NCBI GenBank assembly: GCA_947085405.1
Contig: CAMTWO010000017.1
Span: 11,316-75,315 of the forward strand
DNA length: 64,000 nucleotides
DNA from: JASEGV01 sp947085405
GTDB lineage: Bacteria; Bacteroidota; Ignavibacteria; UBA10030; BY39
Direction: 5' to 3'
In this document: positions 1-8,212 of the stretch, in pieces
How positions within the stretch are numbered: position 1 is the first letter of the stretch
Layout of the letters: every line of letters begins with the position of its first letter
Notes under the pieces: generated by a model
What the model saw: the letters and a program-made list of their open reading frames with translations, nothing else
Told to the model about the DNA's origin: nothing
Databases searched by the model: none
Made by a program: the position numbers and the translations under genes

Positions 1-577
1 CGATATTATCGAGAAGCGTTAGATTTTCATCCGGACTTCCACCTCGAACAATTAACTGGGCACTTTTTCCGCCAGCGGTTGCAACACCCGGCAACGATTG
101 CATCACTCGAAATATATCTTCTGCCGAGCCGGGAGAGCGACGAATCTCCTGAGATGAAAGTGTTCGGTAGCTAACTGTGTTTTCCACCGACTTCTGGAAA
201 TATCCTCCAGTTACTACTACCTCATCAACTTCAACCTGACTTGGAATAAGCTCGATCTGGGTATTTGTGTTCCGGTTTAATACAACTTGAATATCATCAT
301 TGATGAAATTGTTGTATCCGATGTATGATACCTTTAATTGATAAACACCGATAGGAATATTTTTTATTACAAAGTATCCTTTTTCGTTAGTTGATGCACC
401 GGATTTAGTTCCCACAAGCATGACATTCGCTGCGGGTAGTGGTTGTTTCGTTACAGCATCGCGCACTTCACCGGAAATACTTCCGTGTTTCTCTTCCGAG
501 TATGCAGTGTGAGCACTCGTAACAATTATAATGAGAGATAAAATATAAATTAAGTTTTGTTGAAATGTTTTTTGCAT
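1..577 (-). CDS. TonB-dependent outer-membrane receptor, N-terminal part
   Basis: This reads from an ATG at 577 off the left edge of the window, giving 192 residues without a stop. Residues 1 to about 27 form a signal peptide. About 33-115 is a carboxypeptidase-regulatory-like (CarboxypepD_reg) domain with the typical GSISGEVRDA and SGASTNEKGYF segments. It is followed by the start of a plug domain with VDEVVVTGGYF, SLPGVA and LIVRGGSPDENLTLLDNI. This order is standard for SusC/CirA-like receptors of Bacteroidota, which take up a ligand through an outer-membrane barrel energised by TonB. The substrate cannot be told because the barrel lies outside the window. Confidence 0.9.
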   Translation of the reverse strand, partial: MQKTFQQNLIYILSLIIIVTSAHTAYSEEKHGSISGEVRDAVTKQPLPAANVMLVGTKSGASTNEKGYFVIKNIPIGVYQLKVSYIGYNNFINDDIQVVLNRNTNTQIELIPSQVEVDEVVVTGGYFQKSVENTVSYRTLSSQEIRRSPGSAEDIFRVMQSLPGVATAGGKSAQLIVRGGSPDENLTLLDNI

Positions 578-802
578 GAAAATTATCCGATCCGATATTA
601 AATGAAGTTTATGTTTATTTGTTAGATGATTATAAATGTGAAAAGATTCAAAACAACTTAAATATTAGTTCAATACACGTGCCAATATATAGATTGTAGT
701 TTTCTTCTATGTAATGATGGTATTGCAGAACCGCAGAAAAATTTATCGACAATTCTGCCGAATGGTTTCGACTAAGATGTCGAACCACTCCCTAACGCTT
801 TT

Positions 803-821
803 TCATTTTCATTGAAAATGA
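803..821. promoter_or_regulatory. Perfect 9-1-9 palindrome in a divergent intergenic region
   Basis: TCATTTTCA and TGAAAATGA face each other across a single T in the 347-base gap between the TonB receptor (minus) and the 925 gene (plus). The inner 7-1-7 part has the shape of a Fur/PerR-family box, so a metal- or peroxide-responsive operator is possible but unproven. Nothing else in 578-924 looks coding; it is AT-rich promoter-type DNA. A ribosome-binding AAAGGA lies 8 bases before the ATG at 925. Confidence 0.35.
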
Positions 822-924
822 GAAGAATTAAGCGAATATTCTTTTGGCACGATGGTTGAAGCTAAAGGAATCACAGTTTAACTAATTACATAATTCAACA
901 ACAATAAAATAAAGGATTAACAAA

Positions 925-1332
925 ATGAAAAACTTAAAATTCACAGCAGCAATAGTCGCATTGTTCGCACTATTCATGTTCGTAGCATCCTCAGATGCTT
1001 ATTCACAATCAACAGGCAAAGGTAAAGGCGTAAAAGGATTTGTCGATCTTAACGGCGACGGAATCAACGACCACGCACTCGATGCCGACGGTGATGGAAT
1101 TCCGAACGGAAAAGATCCCGATTTCGTAAAGCCACAAGATGGAACCGGCCGAAAAATGATGAACGGTAAAACGGCAAAATCAGGTAAAGGCGGATATGGA
1201 CCTGGTGACGGAACTGGCAAGAGCGGTGTTGGACCACGAGATGGTACAGGTTACGGACCTGGAACAGGTACTGGCACTGGTAACTGCGACGGTACAGGCG
1301 CCAAAGGCAACTTAGGGCGCAGAGGTAAATAA
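925..1332 (+). CDS. Small secreted protein with Ca-binding-like repeats and Gly-rich DGTG tail
   Basis: This is a 135-residue protein with a signal peptide (about 1-27). Residues about 41-66 carry two Asp-rich loops, DLNGDGIND and DADGDGIPNGKDPDF, of the thrombospondin type 3/EF-hand kind that usually bind calcium. The rest is a low-complexity tail built from DGTG units (PQDGTG, GPGDGTG, GPRDGTG, GYGPGTGTG, NCDGTG) with one Cys. It is the first gene of the operon that leads into the DUF4405 protein. The tail may be structural or metal-binding. No enzyme family is recognised. Confidence 0.75.
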   Translation: MKNLKFTAAIVALFALFMFVASSDAYSQSTGKGKGVKGFVDLNGDGINDHALDADGDGIPNGKDPDFVKPQDGTGRKMMNGKTAKSGKGGYGPGDGTGKSGVGPRDGTGYGPGTGTGTGNCDGTGAKGNLGRRGK

Positions 1333-1349
1333 TTAACCCATAACTCCTG

Positions 1350-1377
1350 AAGGCGGTGGGCGAATGCTTGCCGCCTT
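1350..1377 (+). terminator. Intercistronic GC hairpin, terminator- or attenuator-like
   Basis: AAGGCGG (1350-1356) pairs with CCGCCTT (1371-1377). The inner bases extend the stem to about 12 pairs (some G-U) around a GAAT loop, followed by TTTA. It sits 17 bases after the stop of the first operon gene and could set relative expression of the first gene versus the rest. A hairpin with the same preceding AACTCCT occurs at 2718-2739. Confidence 0.5.
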
Positions 1378-1413
1378 TTAATATTTTTAATAAACAGATT
1401 CAAAAAATAAAAT

Positions 1414-2250
1414 ATGACTACTTCAAATAGAAAAAAATTTAGCTTCCGGGCTTTTATTAGTTTATACGTTGTTATCTCATTCATAGTAATTAGCATCTCA
1501 GGAATTATTTTATTCATCACACCCCCGGGAAGGATTGCCAACTGGAGTAACTGGACTTTCCTTTTCCTTACTAAACACGAATGGCAAGGAGTGCATACAA
1601 TATTTACATTTCTTTTTGTAACGGCTGCAGCATTCCATATTTATTTCAACTGGAAACCAATCATCGCTTATCTGTCTTCAAAATTTACTTCGGGCATTAA
1701 AATTCGAAAAGAATTATTGGCATCATTCATTATCAGCGTAATCATACTTGTCGCAACGCTCGGCAACGTTCCACCATTCAGCACAGTAATGGATTTAGGC
1801 GATGACATTTCAAATTCGTGGGGTAAAAATCTTTCCGAACCACCCATCCCGCACGCAGAATTATTAACATTGAAGGAATATTCCGAAAAAACAAATATCC
1901 CGTACGAAGAAATAATCTCGAATTTAAAAAATGCAAACATAGAGGTGAACGACAGCGAAACAACTTTGGAAACAATTGCATCACAGAACAATTTAACCCC
2001 TGCCCAATTATCAAAAATAATGTTGGCAGAAAAGAAGCCTAAGGTTGCCATCAGCGAAGGTGGCGGTTATGGCAGGAAGACAGTGCAAGATGTATGTGAA
2101 CAGTTGGATATTCCATTGGAGATTGGAATTGAGAGATTACAAAAGAACGGAATCACCGCCGATAGTAACAGCAAGCTAAAGGATTTAGCGAACGAAAAAA
2201 ATGTTGCTCCTATTCAAATAGTTAAACTAATTTCAGAAACAACAAATTAA
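1414..2250 (+). CDS. DUF4405-type membrane protein with C-terminal helical repeats
   Basis: This is a 278-residue protein with three membrane segments (about 12-35, 58-79, 100-117). His55, His61 and His75 lie in or next to the second segment, in the pattern of DUF4405/cytochrome b561-like proteins that may bind haem b. After the membrane part come two copies of a roughly 55-residue helical motif (about 149-203 and 221-275), both with IP..., an alternating Leu pattern and a ...N..P.Q..K.I ending. The likely role is electron transfer or sensing in the inner membrane. Haem binding is inferred from His placement only. It is in an operon with small secreted proteins and exopolysaccharide genes. 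Confidence 0.65.
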   Translation: MTTSNRKKFSFRAFISLYVVISFIVISISGIILFITPPGRIANWSNWTFLFLTKHEWQGVHTIFTFLFVTAAAFHIYFNWKPIIAYLSSKFTSGIKIRKELLASFIISVIILVATLGNVPPFSTVMDLGDDISNSWGKNLSEPPIPHAELLTLKEYSEKTNIPYEEIISNLKNANIEVNDSETTLETIASQNNLTPAQLSKIMLAEKKPKVAISEGGGYGRKTVQDVCEQLDIPLEIGIERLQKNGITADSNSKLKDLANEKNVAPIQIVKLISETTN

Positions 2251-2267
2251 AAACAAGAGGTGAGAAA

Positions 2268-2705
2268 ATGAAAACAAGAATAATTTTAGTAGCAATTGTA
2301 ATTTCACTTTTGCTGCCTAATTTAGTTTATGTACAAACCGATGGCAGAGCCACACAAGGTTCTGAGAAACGGGATGTTGATGATGTTAAAACATTAAAAG
2401 GAACAATCACAGAAGTAAAACATCCTTATGCTACATTCAAATCTGAAGACGGCAAAGAATACCATGTTCACATGGGACCGCAGTGGTACTGGGAACGCGA
2501 AAAATATCAACTGAAGCATAATGTAAAAGCCCAGATAAAAGGCGAAGTAAAACAAGTTGAAGGCAAGTTCGAATTTTATCCGTGGGAAATTGTACAAGAT
2601 GGAAAATCAATGAATTTTGCCGATGAAACAGGAAAACCCAAATGGTCTTCCGAACGGGGTAAAGGTATGCGTGGTAAAAGTAAGTCCGGAAGCGGACGGC
2701 GTTAA
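2268..2705 (+). CDS. Small periplasmic protein, possibly OB-fold-like
   Basis: This is a 145-residue protein with a signal peptide (1 to about 23). Residues about 43-107 (TLKGTITEVKHPYATFKSED, then a His/Trp-rich YHVHMGPQWYW, then KAQIKGEVKQVEGK) have the beta-strand rhythm of a small barrel, with clustered His and Trp that could touch a metal or haem. The C-terminus is basic and Gly/Ser-rich. It starts 17 bases after the DUF4405 gene behind AAGAGGTGAG. The fold is inferred from the strand pattern and no function is known. Confidence 0.6.
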   Translation: MKTRIILVAIVISLLLPNLVYVQTDGRATQGSEKRDVDDVKTLKGTITEVKHPYATFKSEDGKEYHVHMGPQWYWEREKYQLKHNVKAQIKGEVKQVEGKFEFYPWEIVQDGKSMNFADETGKPKWSSERGKGMRGKSKSGSGRR

Positions 2706-2717
2706 AATAACTCCTCG

Positions 2718-2739
2718 GGCGGCGCAGGCATGTGTCGCC
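2718..2739 (+). terminator. Second intercistronic hairpin of the same operon
   Basis: GGCGGCGCA (2718-2726) pairs with TGTGTCGCC (2731-2739) in a 9-pair stem with two G-U pairs and a GGCA loop, followed by TAATTTTATT. Like the 1350 hairpin it follows an AACTCCT string shortly after a stop codon. It may be a partial terminator or an mRNA stabiliser. Confidence 0.45.
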
Positions 2740-2765
2740 TAATTTTATTATATTAAAACAAAGCT

Positions 2766-3074
2766 ATGAAAAATTTCTTAACAATATTAACCATCACAAT
2801 ATTTTTACATATTCCGATTTACTCTCAATCGGGCAGCGATTCGCTCGCAAACCGGAACAGAGAAAAGGAAACCCGACGATTGCAGTTCGTTGATGAAAAT
2901 GCTAACGGCATAGACGATAGGACAGAAGAAAAAGCTCAGAAGGGCAGCCGACGGCAGGAAAAGTTCATCGACCGCGATGGTGATGGAGTTTGCGACAACC
3001 GTTCAAGCGGAATTGGCTTGCGGTTGCGTCATCAAGGAGATCAAACAACTCCCGGTAAACGACATCGTAGATAG
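2766..3074 (+). CDS. Small secreted protein with EF-hand-like loops
   Basis: This is a 102-residue protein with a signal peptide (1 to about 21). It has two Asp/Asn-rich loops, DENANGIDDRTEE (about 43-55) and DRDGDGVCDNR (about 69-79), of the kind that bind calcium in thrombospondin type 3 repeats. The rest is strongly basic. It resembles the first gene of the operon in its loops but lacks the DGTG tail. It starts 60 bases after the preceding gene and ends 9 bases before the next. The function is unknown. Confidence 0.65.
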   Translation: MKNFLTILTITIFLHIPIYSQSGSDSLANRNREKETRRLQFVDENANGIDDRTEEKAQKGSRRQEKFIDRDGDGVCDNRSSGIGLRLRHQGDQTTPGKRHRR

Positions 3075-3083
3075 GAAAATAAT

Positions 3084-4232
3084 ATGAAATCAACAATTTA
3101 TATCTCCATTGGAGTAGTGTTTTTAATTTTACTTTTTATTCATCCTGCTTCTGCACAATTTCAACTAAGCACAAGCATTCACACATCATACGATGATAAC
3201 ATCAGTAATAATTATCTTAATTTAGAAGATAAAGTTGCTCAGTTGTCGTTATCGTCGGCTTACGATTTTTCAAGCGAATCATCAAACACACAATTGTTTT
3301 ACATGGGTTCTTTTAACTATTTTCAAAAAGCAATCGACCGCACATTTTATGCGCATTCAGCGGGACTTGTATATACAAAACTTTTCGGCGAAGACTTGGA
3401 ATCGGCTTTAAATATAGGCGGCACTTATAACACACGTTCAAACCGCTCTTCTTATACACTCATTAATTATAATCAATACACCGCCTATATTAATGCGAAG
3501 CAATATTTAGGTGAAAGAGTCGTTGGCAAGTTAGGCTACCGCTTGAAATATTTAGGATATGAGGAATTACAAGAATTAAGTAATTTAGAGAACTACGGAT
3601 TTGCACAAGTTACCACATTTTTGCCGAGTAAAACGACTTTAATATTTGAGACCGGATTAGGTATAAAGTCGTACACAAATGCACCCCCCGAAACATTATC
3701 GACGATAGGCATGGGCAGGCCGCGGCAAACTCTTAATGAAACGTCGCCAAGTGTAATGCAGTTTATCGGAACTACCCGAGTCGCTCAATCAATTTTTGAG
3801 AATACAGGATTGAGTTTTGCAATGCAATATCAGAAAAACCTTCAGGAAGAAACTCGCTATCTGTCTTCGGGATACATGATTTCTGACGACGAGATTTTTG
3901 ATGATAACTACGGATACGAGGGAACTTCGTTTGAACTTACTCTCACACAAATTCTCCCTTGGTCAATGATGTCGTCTCTTTCCGCTTCGTACGGGAATAA
4001 GAATTACGTGAATCGTCCCGCCTACGATTTGAGCGATAATATAATTTCAAACCAACGAGTCGATAAACTATTTGTAACATCATTTATGTTAGAAAAAACC
4101 TTCTCTATTTCAGGATTTATTAATAATTTCAGCATCAGCTTGTTGTACGATTACATCGACAACAATTCCAATGATCTATTTTATAAGCATAAAAATAATG
4201 TTGGGGCTATTAATTTTGAGCTAGGGTTTTAA
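3084..4232 (+). CDS. Outer-membrane beta-barrel protein, exopolysaccharide operon
   Basis: This is a 382-residue protein with a signal peptide (about 1-24, cleavage after SAQ). The remainder alternates polar and hydrophobic residues in strands and ends in a strand finishing with Phe (INFELGF), typical of barrels. Its last third (ILPWSMMSSLSASYGNKNY...RPAYDLSDNIISNQRVDK...YDYIDNNSND) closely parallels the end of the 9473 protein, so the two look like paralogues. It ends 5 bases before the deacetylase fusion gene. A likely role is an outer-membrane export channel or scaffold for the polymer. Confidence 0.7.
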   Translation: MKSTIYISIGVVFLILLFIHPASAQFQLSTSIHTSYDDNISNNYLNLEDKVAQLSLSSAYDFSSESSNTQLFYMGSFNYFQKAIDRTFYAHSAGLVYTKLFGEDLESALNIGGTYNTRSNRSSYTLINYNQYTAYINAKQYLGERVVGKLGYRLKYLGYEELQELSNLENYGFAQVTTFLPSKTTLIFETGLGIKSYTNAPPETLSTIGMGRPRQTLNETSPSVMQFIGTTRVAQSIFENTGLSFAMQYQKNLQEETRYLSSGYMISDDEIFDDNYGYEGTSFELTLTQILPWSMMSSLSASYGNKNYVNRPAYDLSDNIISNQRVDKLFVTSFMLEKTFSISGFINNFSISLLYDYIDNNSNDLFYKHKNNVGAINFELGF

Positions 4233-4237
4233 ACTAT

Positions 4238-7200
4238 ATGTTCAAATATATCAGATTTGTTTTTGTTGTACTCTTATTTTTATTAAAATCAAATTACGCA
4301 TTTTCGGAGAGTGAAAATACTAAAAAAGTTCTTATCCTCGTAGAAGGGACTTCGCTGATTAATAACATCGCAATGGGAGATGGGCGACAACTTGCAACGC
4401 TTCTTGGGCACTTTGATACCAATGTTCAAATCAAGGGTGTAGAAGATTATTCAGCGAATGAAATAAATAATTATGATTTCACATTCTACATCGGTTTCAA
4501 GGCAGAAAATGAGGTACCATCAAAATTCTTAAACGATGTAATTAAATCATCTAAAACAATTATCTGGCTTAATACAGGATTTAAAGAATTTTCAAAAAAG
4601 TATGACCTGAATAAAATATTTGGTTTTGAAGTCTCCAAATTAGACACAATAACCCAATACGATTTGGTAAAATCGGGAAACAAAGTATTCACCAAGGGCG
4701 AACCAAATGCAAACATCATTAATATCAGCGATAAGCGAACGGTCAGCGTTCTCGCATACGCAATTTCATCAAAGAATGGAATCGAAATTCCTTACATAGT
4801 CAAGTCTAATAATTTTTATTATTTTGCCGATTCTCCTTTTGCATCTGCAACCGAAACCGATCGCTATCTGTTGTTCGCTGATATGTTGCACGATATTTTG
4901 GGAGAACAACATGAAGAATCACACAGAGCGATATTAAGAATCGAAGACATAGGTCCACTCGATAATCCAAATAAATTAAGGGACATTGCGGATTTTTTGG
5001 GCGACCGAGGTATTCCTTTTTTGTTCGGTGTATATCCCTTTTATGTAAATCCAGCCGAAGGTATTCGGGTCAGTTTATCGGATAAGCCAGAAATGGTTGA
5101 TGCTTTAAAATATATGGTCCGAAACGGCGGTACTTTAGTTATGCACGGAGTAACCCACCAATACAAAGGAATGTCGGCAGCAGATTTTGAGTTCTGGGAT
5201 GAAAGCACTAATGCGCCGATTAAGGATGAATCGGCGGAAGCATTCTCGAAAAAGATCGAAATGGGTATTCAGGAGTTTATGAAAAATGGTTTGTATCCCC
5301 TTATTTGGGAAACTCCACATTACACTGCTTCACTTTTATTTTATAAAACAATTTCAAAATATTTCAGTACAGCGATCGAGCAACGGCTTTCTATCGAAAA
5401 TTTCGACTACAGTCAGTTCTTTCCATACATTATAAAAAAAGATTTATTCGGACAAACGATTTATCCTGAAAATCTTGGATATGTACCACTTGACGAAACC
5501 AACAAACAAATAAGCCGGGATGCCGTTCAAAATATTATAAAGGGGGCTAAAACAAATCTGTATGTTCGTGATGGTTTCGCTTCTTGTTTCTTCCATCCAT
5601 TTCTTGATTTGGATTTGTTAGAAGAATTAGTAGATGGTATACAAGAATTGGGATATAAATACATCGATTTAAAATATGAAACGAACTGGGTAAAGACTAA
5701 GGATAGATTGATCGTAAGCGGAAATCAAAAGCAGATATTAAATCTTGAGGATCAATATTTAGTAGAAGCATACTTCAATTCATCGGGTGAAATAATTAAA
5801 AGGAAACAATCAGAAAAGAGACTGAACGGGACTGTTCAAGTAGGCGACGACTTAAAACCTGGTCAATTCTACAAAGCAGAGCTTACCGAATACAAGGAAA
5901 GGCAAACTAATTTTTATGAGAACACTTATTACAAATTAGAAAAATTTTACAACAAGATTATTCCTACCCCAGATCATCTCGATGAAGCACGACCGGTAGT
6001 TTTGTGGAATCATTACGCTAAAGGGGCTGCCTACAATGATCAGGCATCTTTCGTTTCCGTTTTTCAGAGCGTAAATATAAATGTTGATACTATATATGTC
6101 GGACAAAAAATTGATTTAAAGAATTATAATCTATTGCTCGTCCCTTTCAGTTTTGTTGACTCATTAAGACCCACCGACTTTGATATTGTAGTAAAATTTA
6201 TAGAGGATGGAGGGAATATAATCACCGATTCTAAAAACTACTTAGCTGAAGAGTTAGGAATTAAATTTAGCGAAAATAGACTTAGGGTCAGAAAAGTCCG
6301 AGACCGTTATTTTCCCGAAGAACAGATAAGCTGGAGATATACAGAACTTGTGAATAAATTCGAGTGCGATGACATAGATGAAACATTCTGCGTCGATGAA
6401 ATCACGGATGCCCCATTAGTGATTGGAAAAAGGTTTGGAAAGGGAAAACTGATTTTCGTAAGCTCAATATTTGACCCTTATTCGCAAGAGGGATATAGTT
6501 TATACCCATATCTGTTGGAATATGTTCGTAAATATTTCAAGCTTACACCAATAATTAGGAGAGAGAACCTTGAAGTGTTTTTTGACCCAGGATTCCGTCA
6601 TACATACAGCACCGAGAATCTAATTAAGCAATGGGTAAATCAGGGAATTCGTGTTATTCACGTTGCCGCGTGGCATCAGTATCCAAAATATACGTACGAT
6701 TATAAACGTCTAATCAGGCTGGCACACTCAAATGGAATTTTAGTTTATGCCTGGTTAGAACCACCACAAATCAATCAAAAATTTTGGGCTGAACACCCTG
6801 AATGGCGCGAGAAAAATTACTTAGGTAACGACGCCCGACCGTCGTGGAGATACCCTGTTGCTATGACAGATAAAAACTGCGTCTCTGAAATGACTAAAGA
6901 ATTCATGAAAATTCTTAACAGTTACGACTGGGATGGTGTTAATCTTGCCGAACTGTATTTCGAAGCCGGCAAAGGATTCGATGAACCAAATCATTTTACG
7001 CCAATGCACTCTTCTGCAATAAAGGAGGTTAAGGAAAAATATAACATTGAGCTTGAAAATATCTTTAATCCAAATTCAAAATATTATTGGCAGAACAATC
7101 AGTATGTTAAAAAATCCGTTATCGAATATAGGATTAATAAATTAAACGAAATTTATGAATTATTATTAACCCAATTTTCCAAATACGCGAAATCAAAACC

Positions 7201-8212
7201 AGGTTTTGAAATTATCGTAACCGCAATGGATAGCTACGGTTCTCCCGAACTGAAAGAATATATAGCTGTCGATATGGAAAAAATATTTCAACTACAGAAA
7301 AAATATAATTTTTCTCTTAATGTTCAAGACCCGCAACACATTTGGTCAACCGATCCACTCCGGTATAAAGAAATTGGTAATAGATATAATGCATTATTAG
7401 GCGGGAAAACGAATCTATTACTCGACCTGAACATTATGAGCTTCAGGCGGGAAGATGAGATAACGCCTTTCCCGACTCTAATACAAACCGGTACTGAAAG
7501 CTTTCATCTTGTAAGGTCGGCGTCTTTAGGTGCATCCCGAGTTGTAATATACTCTGAATCAAGTGTCAACCCACAGGATATGATTTTTCTACCTTCTGCT
7601 TTAGCGAGTGAAGTAAAATACAAAGTCATTGAAAATGGTTATGAATTTAATTCACCCTATTCATTTATTTTGAAACTTAAAAATGGTAGCCAGGTAATTA
7701 CGCTTGACGGAAAGCCGATTTCTTCCTCAAGAGAAAATTCTTTTTTAATACCCGCCGGTGAACATACTGTCAAACTTGGTGTGGACGCACTTAATACATA
7801 CTCGACACACGAGTTACAGGTAAAAATATTATCTACTACTGCCAACATACTTGCAGTTTCATACGGAATGAGGGATGTGAACATCACTTATGAATCAAAC
7901 ACAAGAACACTCATTTCACTCGATCAAGAACCTTCAAAAATCACGATCGATGGCGAAGAGTATGATTTTAGTGTAATGAAAGGGAACGATTGTTTTACTG
8001 TTTATTTACCCGCAGGAAAACATTCTGCCACGATTGTAGGTGGCAGTGCTGTTTCATACGGTATAAATCTGACCAGTTTATGGTCGAGCATAAGTATATC
8101 TATTTTCGGGATTCTTGCTATTGCAGGGTTGATAGTAATGCAAATTTATGTTAAAAGAATTAACAAAAAATACCTTATGAAGAAAAACGGAGTACTAAAT
8201 GGCAGGAGTTGA
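4238..8212 (+). CDS. DUF2334 polysaccharide deacetylase fused to TIM-barrel hydrolase-like domain
   Basis: This is a 1324-residue protein with a signal peptide (1 to about 22) and one C-terminal membrane helix (about 1281-1303) with a basic tail, so the bulk should be periplasmic. Residues about 28-215 resemble a ThuA/GATase-like Rossmann domain. About 230-480 is DUF2334, a polysaccharide-deacetylase relative, with RIEDIGP (metal Asp), MHGVTH (His pair), WETPHY and FFHPF. A second GATase-like domain lies at about 585-770. A TIM-barrel glycoside-hydrolase-like domain follows at about 775-1080 (VFFDPGFRHTYS, VYAWLEPPQ, DGVNLAELYFE), then Ig-like strands. The pairing of deacetylase and hydrolase with a GT2 synthase recalls PgaB/PgaC, but the architecture is different and longer. 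It overlaps the next gene by 14 bases. Confidence 0.75.
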   Translation: MFKYIRFVFVVLLFLLKSNYAFSESENTKKVLILVEGTSLINNIAMGDGRQLATLLGHFDTNVQIKGVEDYSANEINNYDFTFYIGFKAENEVPSKFLNDVIKSSKTIIWLNTGFKEFSKKYDLNKIFGFEVSKLDTITQYDLVKSGNKVFTKGEPNANIINISDKRTVSVLAYAISSKNGIEIPYIVKSNNFYYFADSPFASATETDRYLLFADMLHDILGEQHEESHRAILRIEDIGPLDNPNKLRDIADFLGDRGIPFLFGVYPFYVNPAEGIRVSLSDKPEMVDALKYMVRNGGTLVMHGVTHQYKGMSAADFEFWDESTNAPIKDESAEAFSKKIEMGIQEFMKNGLYPLIWETPHYTASLLFYKTISKYFSTAIEQRLSIENFDYSQFFPYIIKKDLFGQTIYPENLGYVPLDETNKQISRDAVQNIIKGAKTNLYVRDGFASCFFHPFLDLDLLEELVDGIQELGYKYIDLKYETNWVKTKDRLIVSGNQKQILNLEDQYLVEAYFNSSGEIIKRKQSEKRLNGTVQVGDDLKPGQFYKAELTEYKERQTNFYENTYYKLEKFYNKIIPTPDHLDEARPVVLWNHYAKGAAYNDQASFVSVFQSVNINVDTIYVGQKIDLKNYNLLLVPFSFVDSLRPTDFDIVVKFIEDGGNIITDSKNYLAEELGIKFSENRLRVRKVRDRYFPEEQISWRYTELVNKFECDDIDETFCVDEITDAPLVIGKRFGKGKLIFVSSIFDPYSQEGYSLYPYLLEYVRKYFKLTPIIRRENLEVFFDPGFRHTYSTENLIKQWVNQGIRVIHVAAWHQYPKYTYDYKRLIRLAHSNGILVYAWLEPPQINQKFWAEHPEWREKNYLGNDARPSWRYPVAMTDKNCVSEMTKEFMKILNSYDWDGVNLAELYFEAGKGFDEPNHFTPMHSSAIKEVKEKYNIELENIFNPNSKYYWQNNQYVKKSVIEYRINKLNEIYELLLTQFSKYAKSKPGFEIIVTAMDSYGSPELKEYIAVDMEKIFQLQKKYNFSLNVQDPQHIWSTDPLRYKEIGNRYNALLGGKTNLLLDLNIMSFRREDEITPFPTLIQTGTESFHLVRSASLGASRVVIYSESSVNPQDMIFLPSALASEVKYKVIENGYEFNSPYSFILKLKNGSQVITLDGKPISSSRENSFLIPAGEHTVKLGVDALNTYSTHELQVKILSTTANILAVSYGMRDVNITYESNTRTLISLDQEPSKITIDGEEYDFSVMKGNDCFTVYLPAGKHSATIVGGSAVSYGINLTSLWSSISISIFGILAIAGLIVMQIYVKRINKKYLMKKNGVLNGRS

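Noticed and set aside
1251..1541. Antisense frame over the DGTG tail and DUF4405 start
   Set aside because: It follows from the Gly/Pro complement of the repeat tail and has no start signal.
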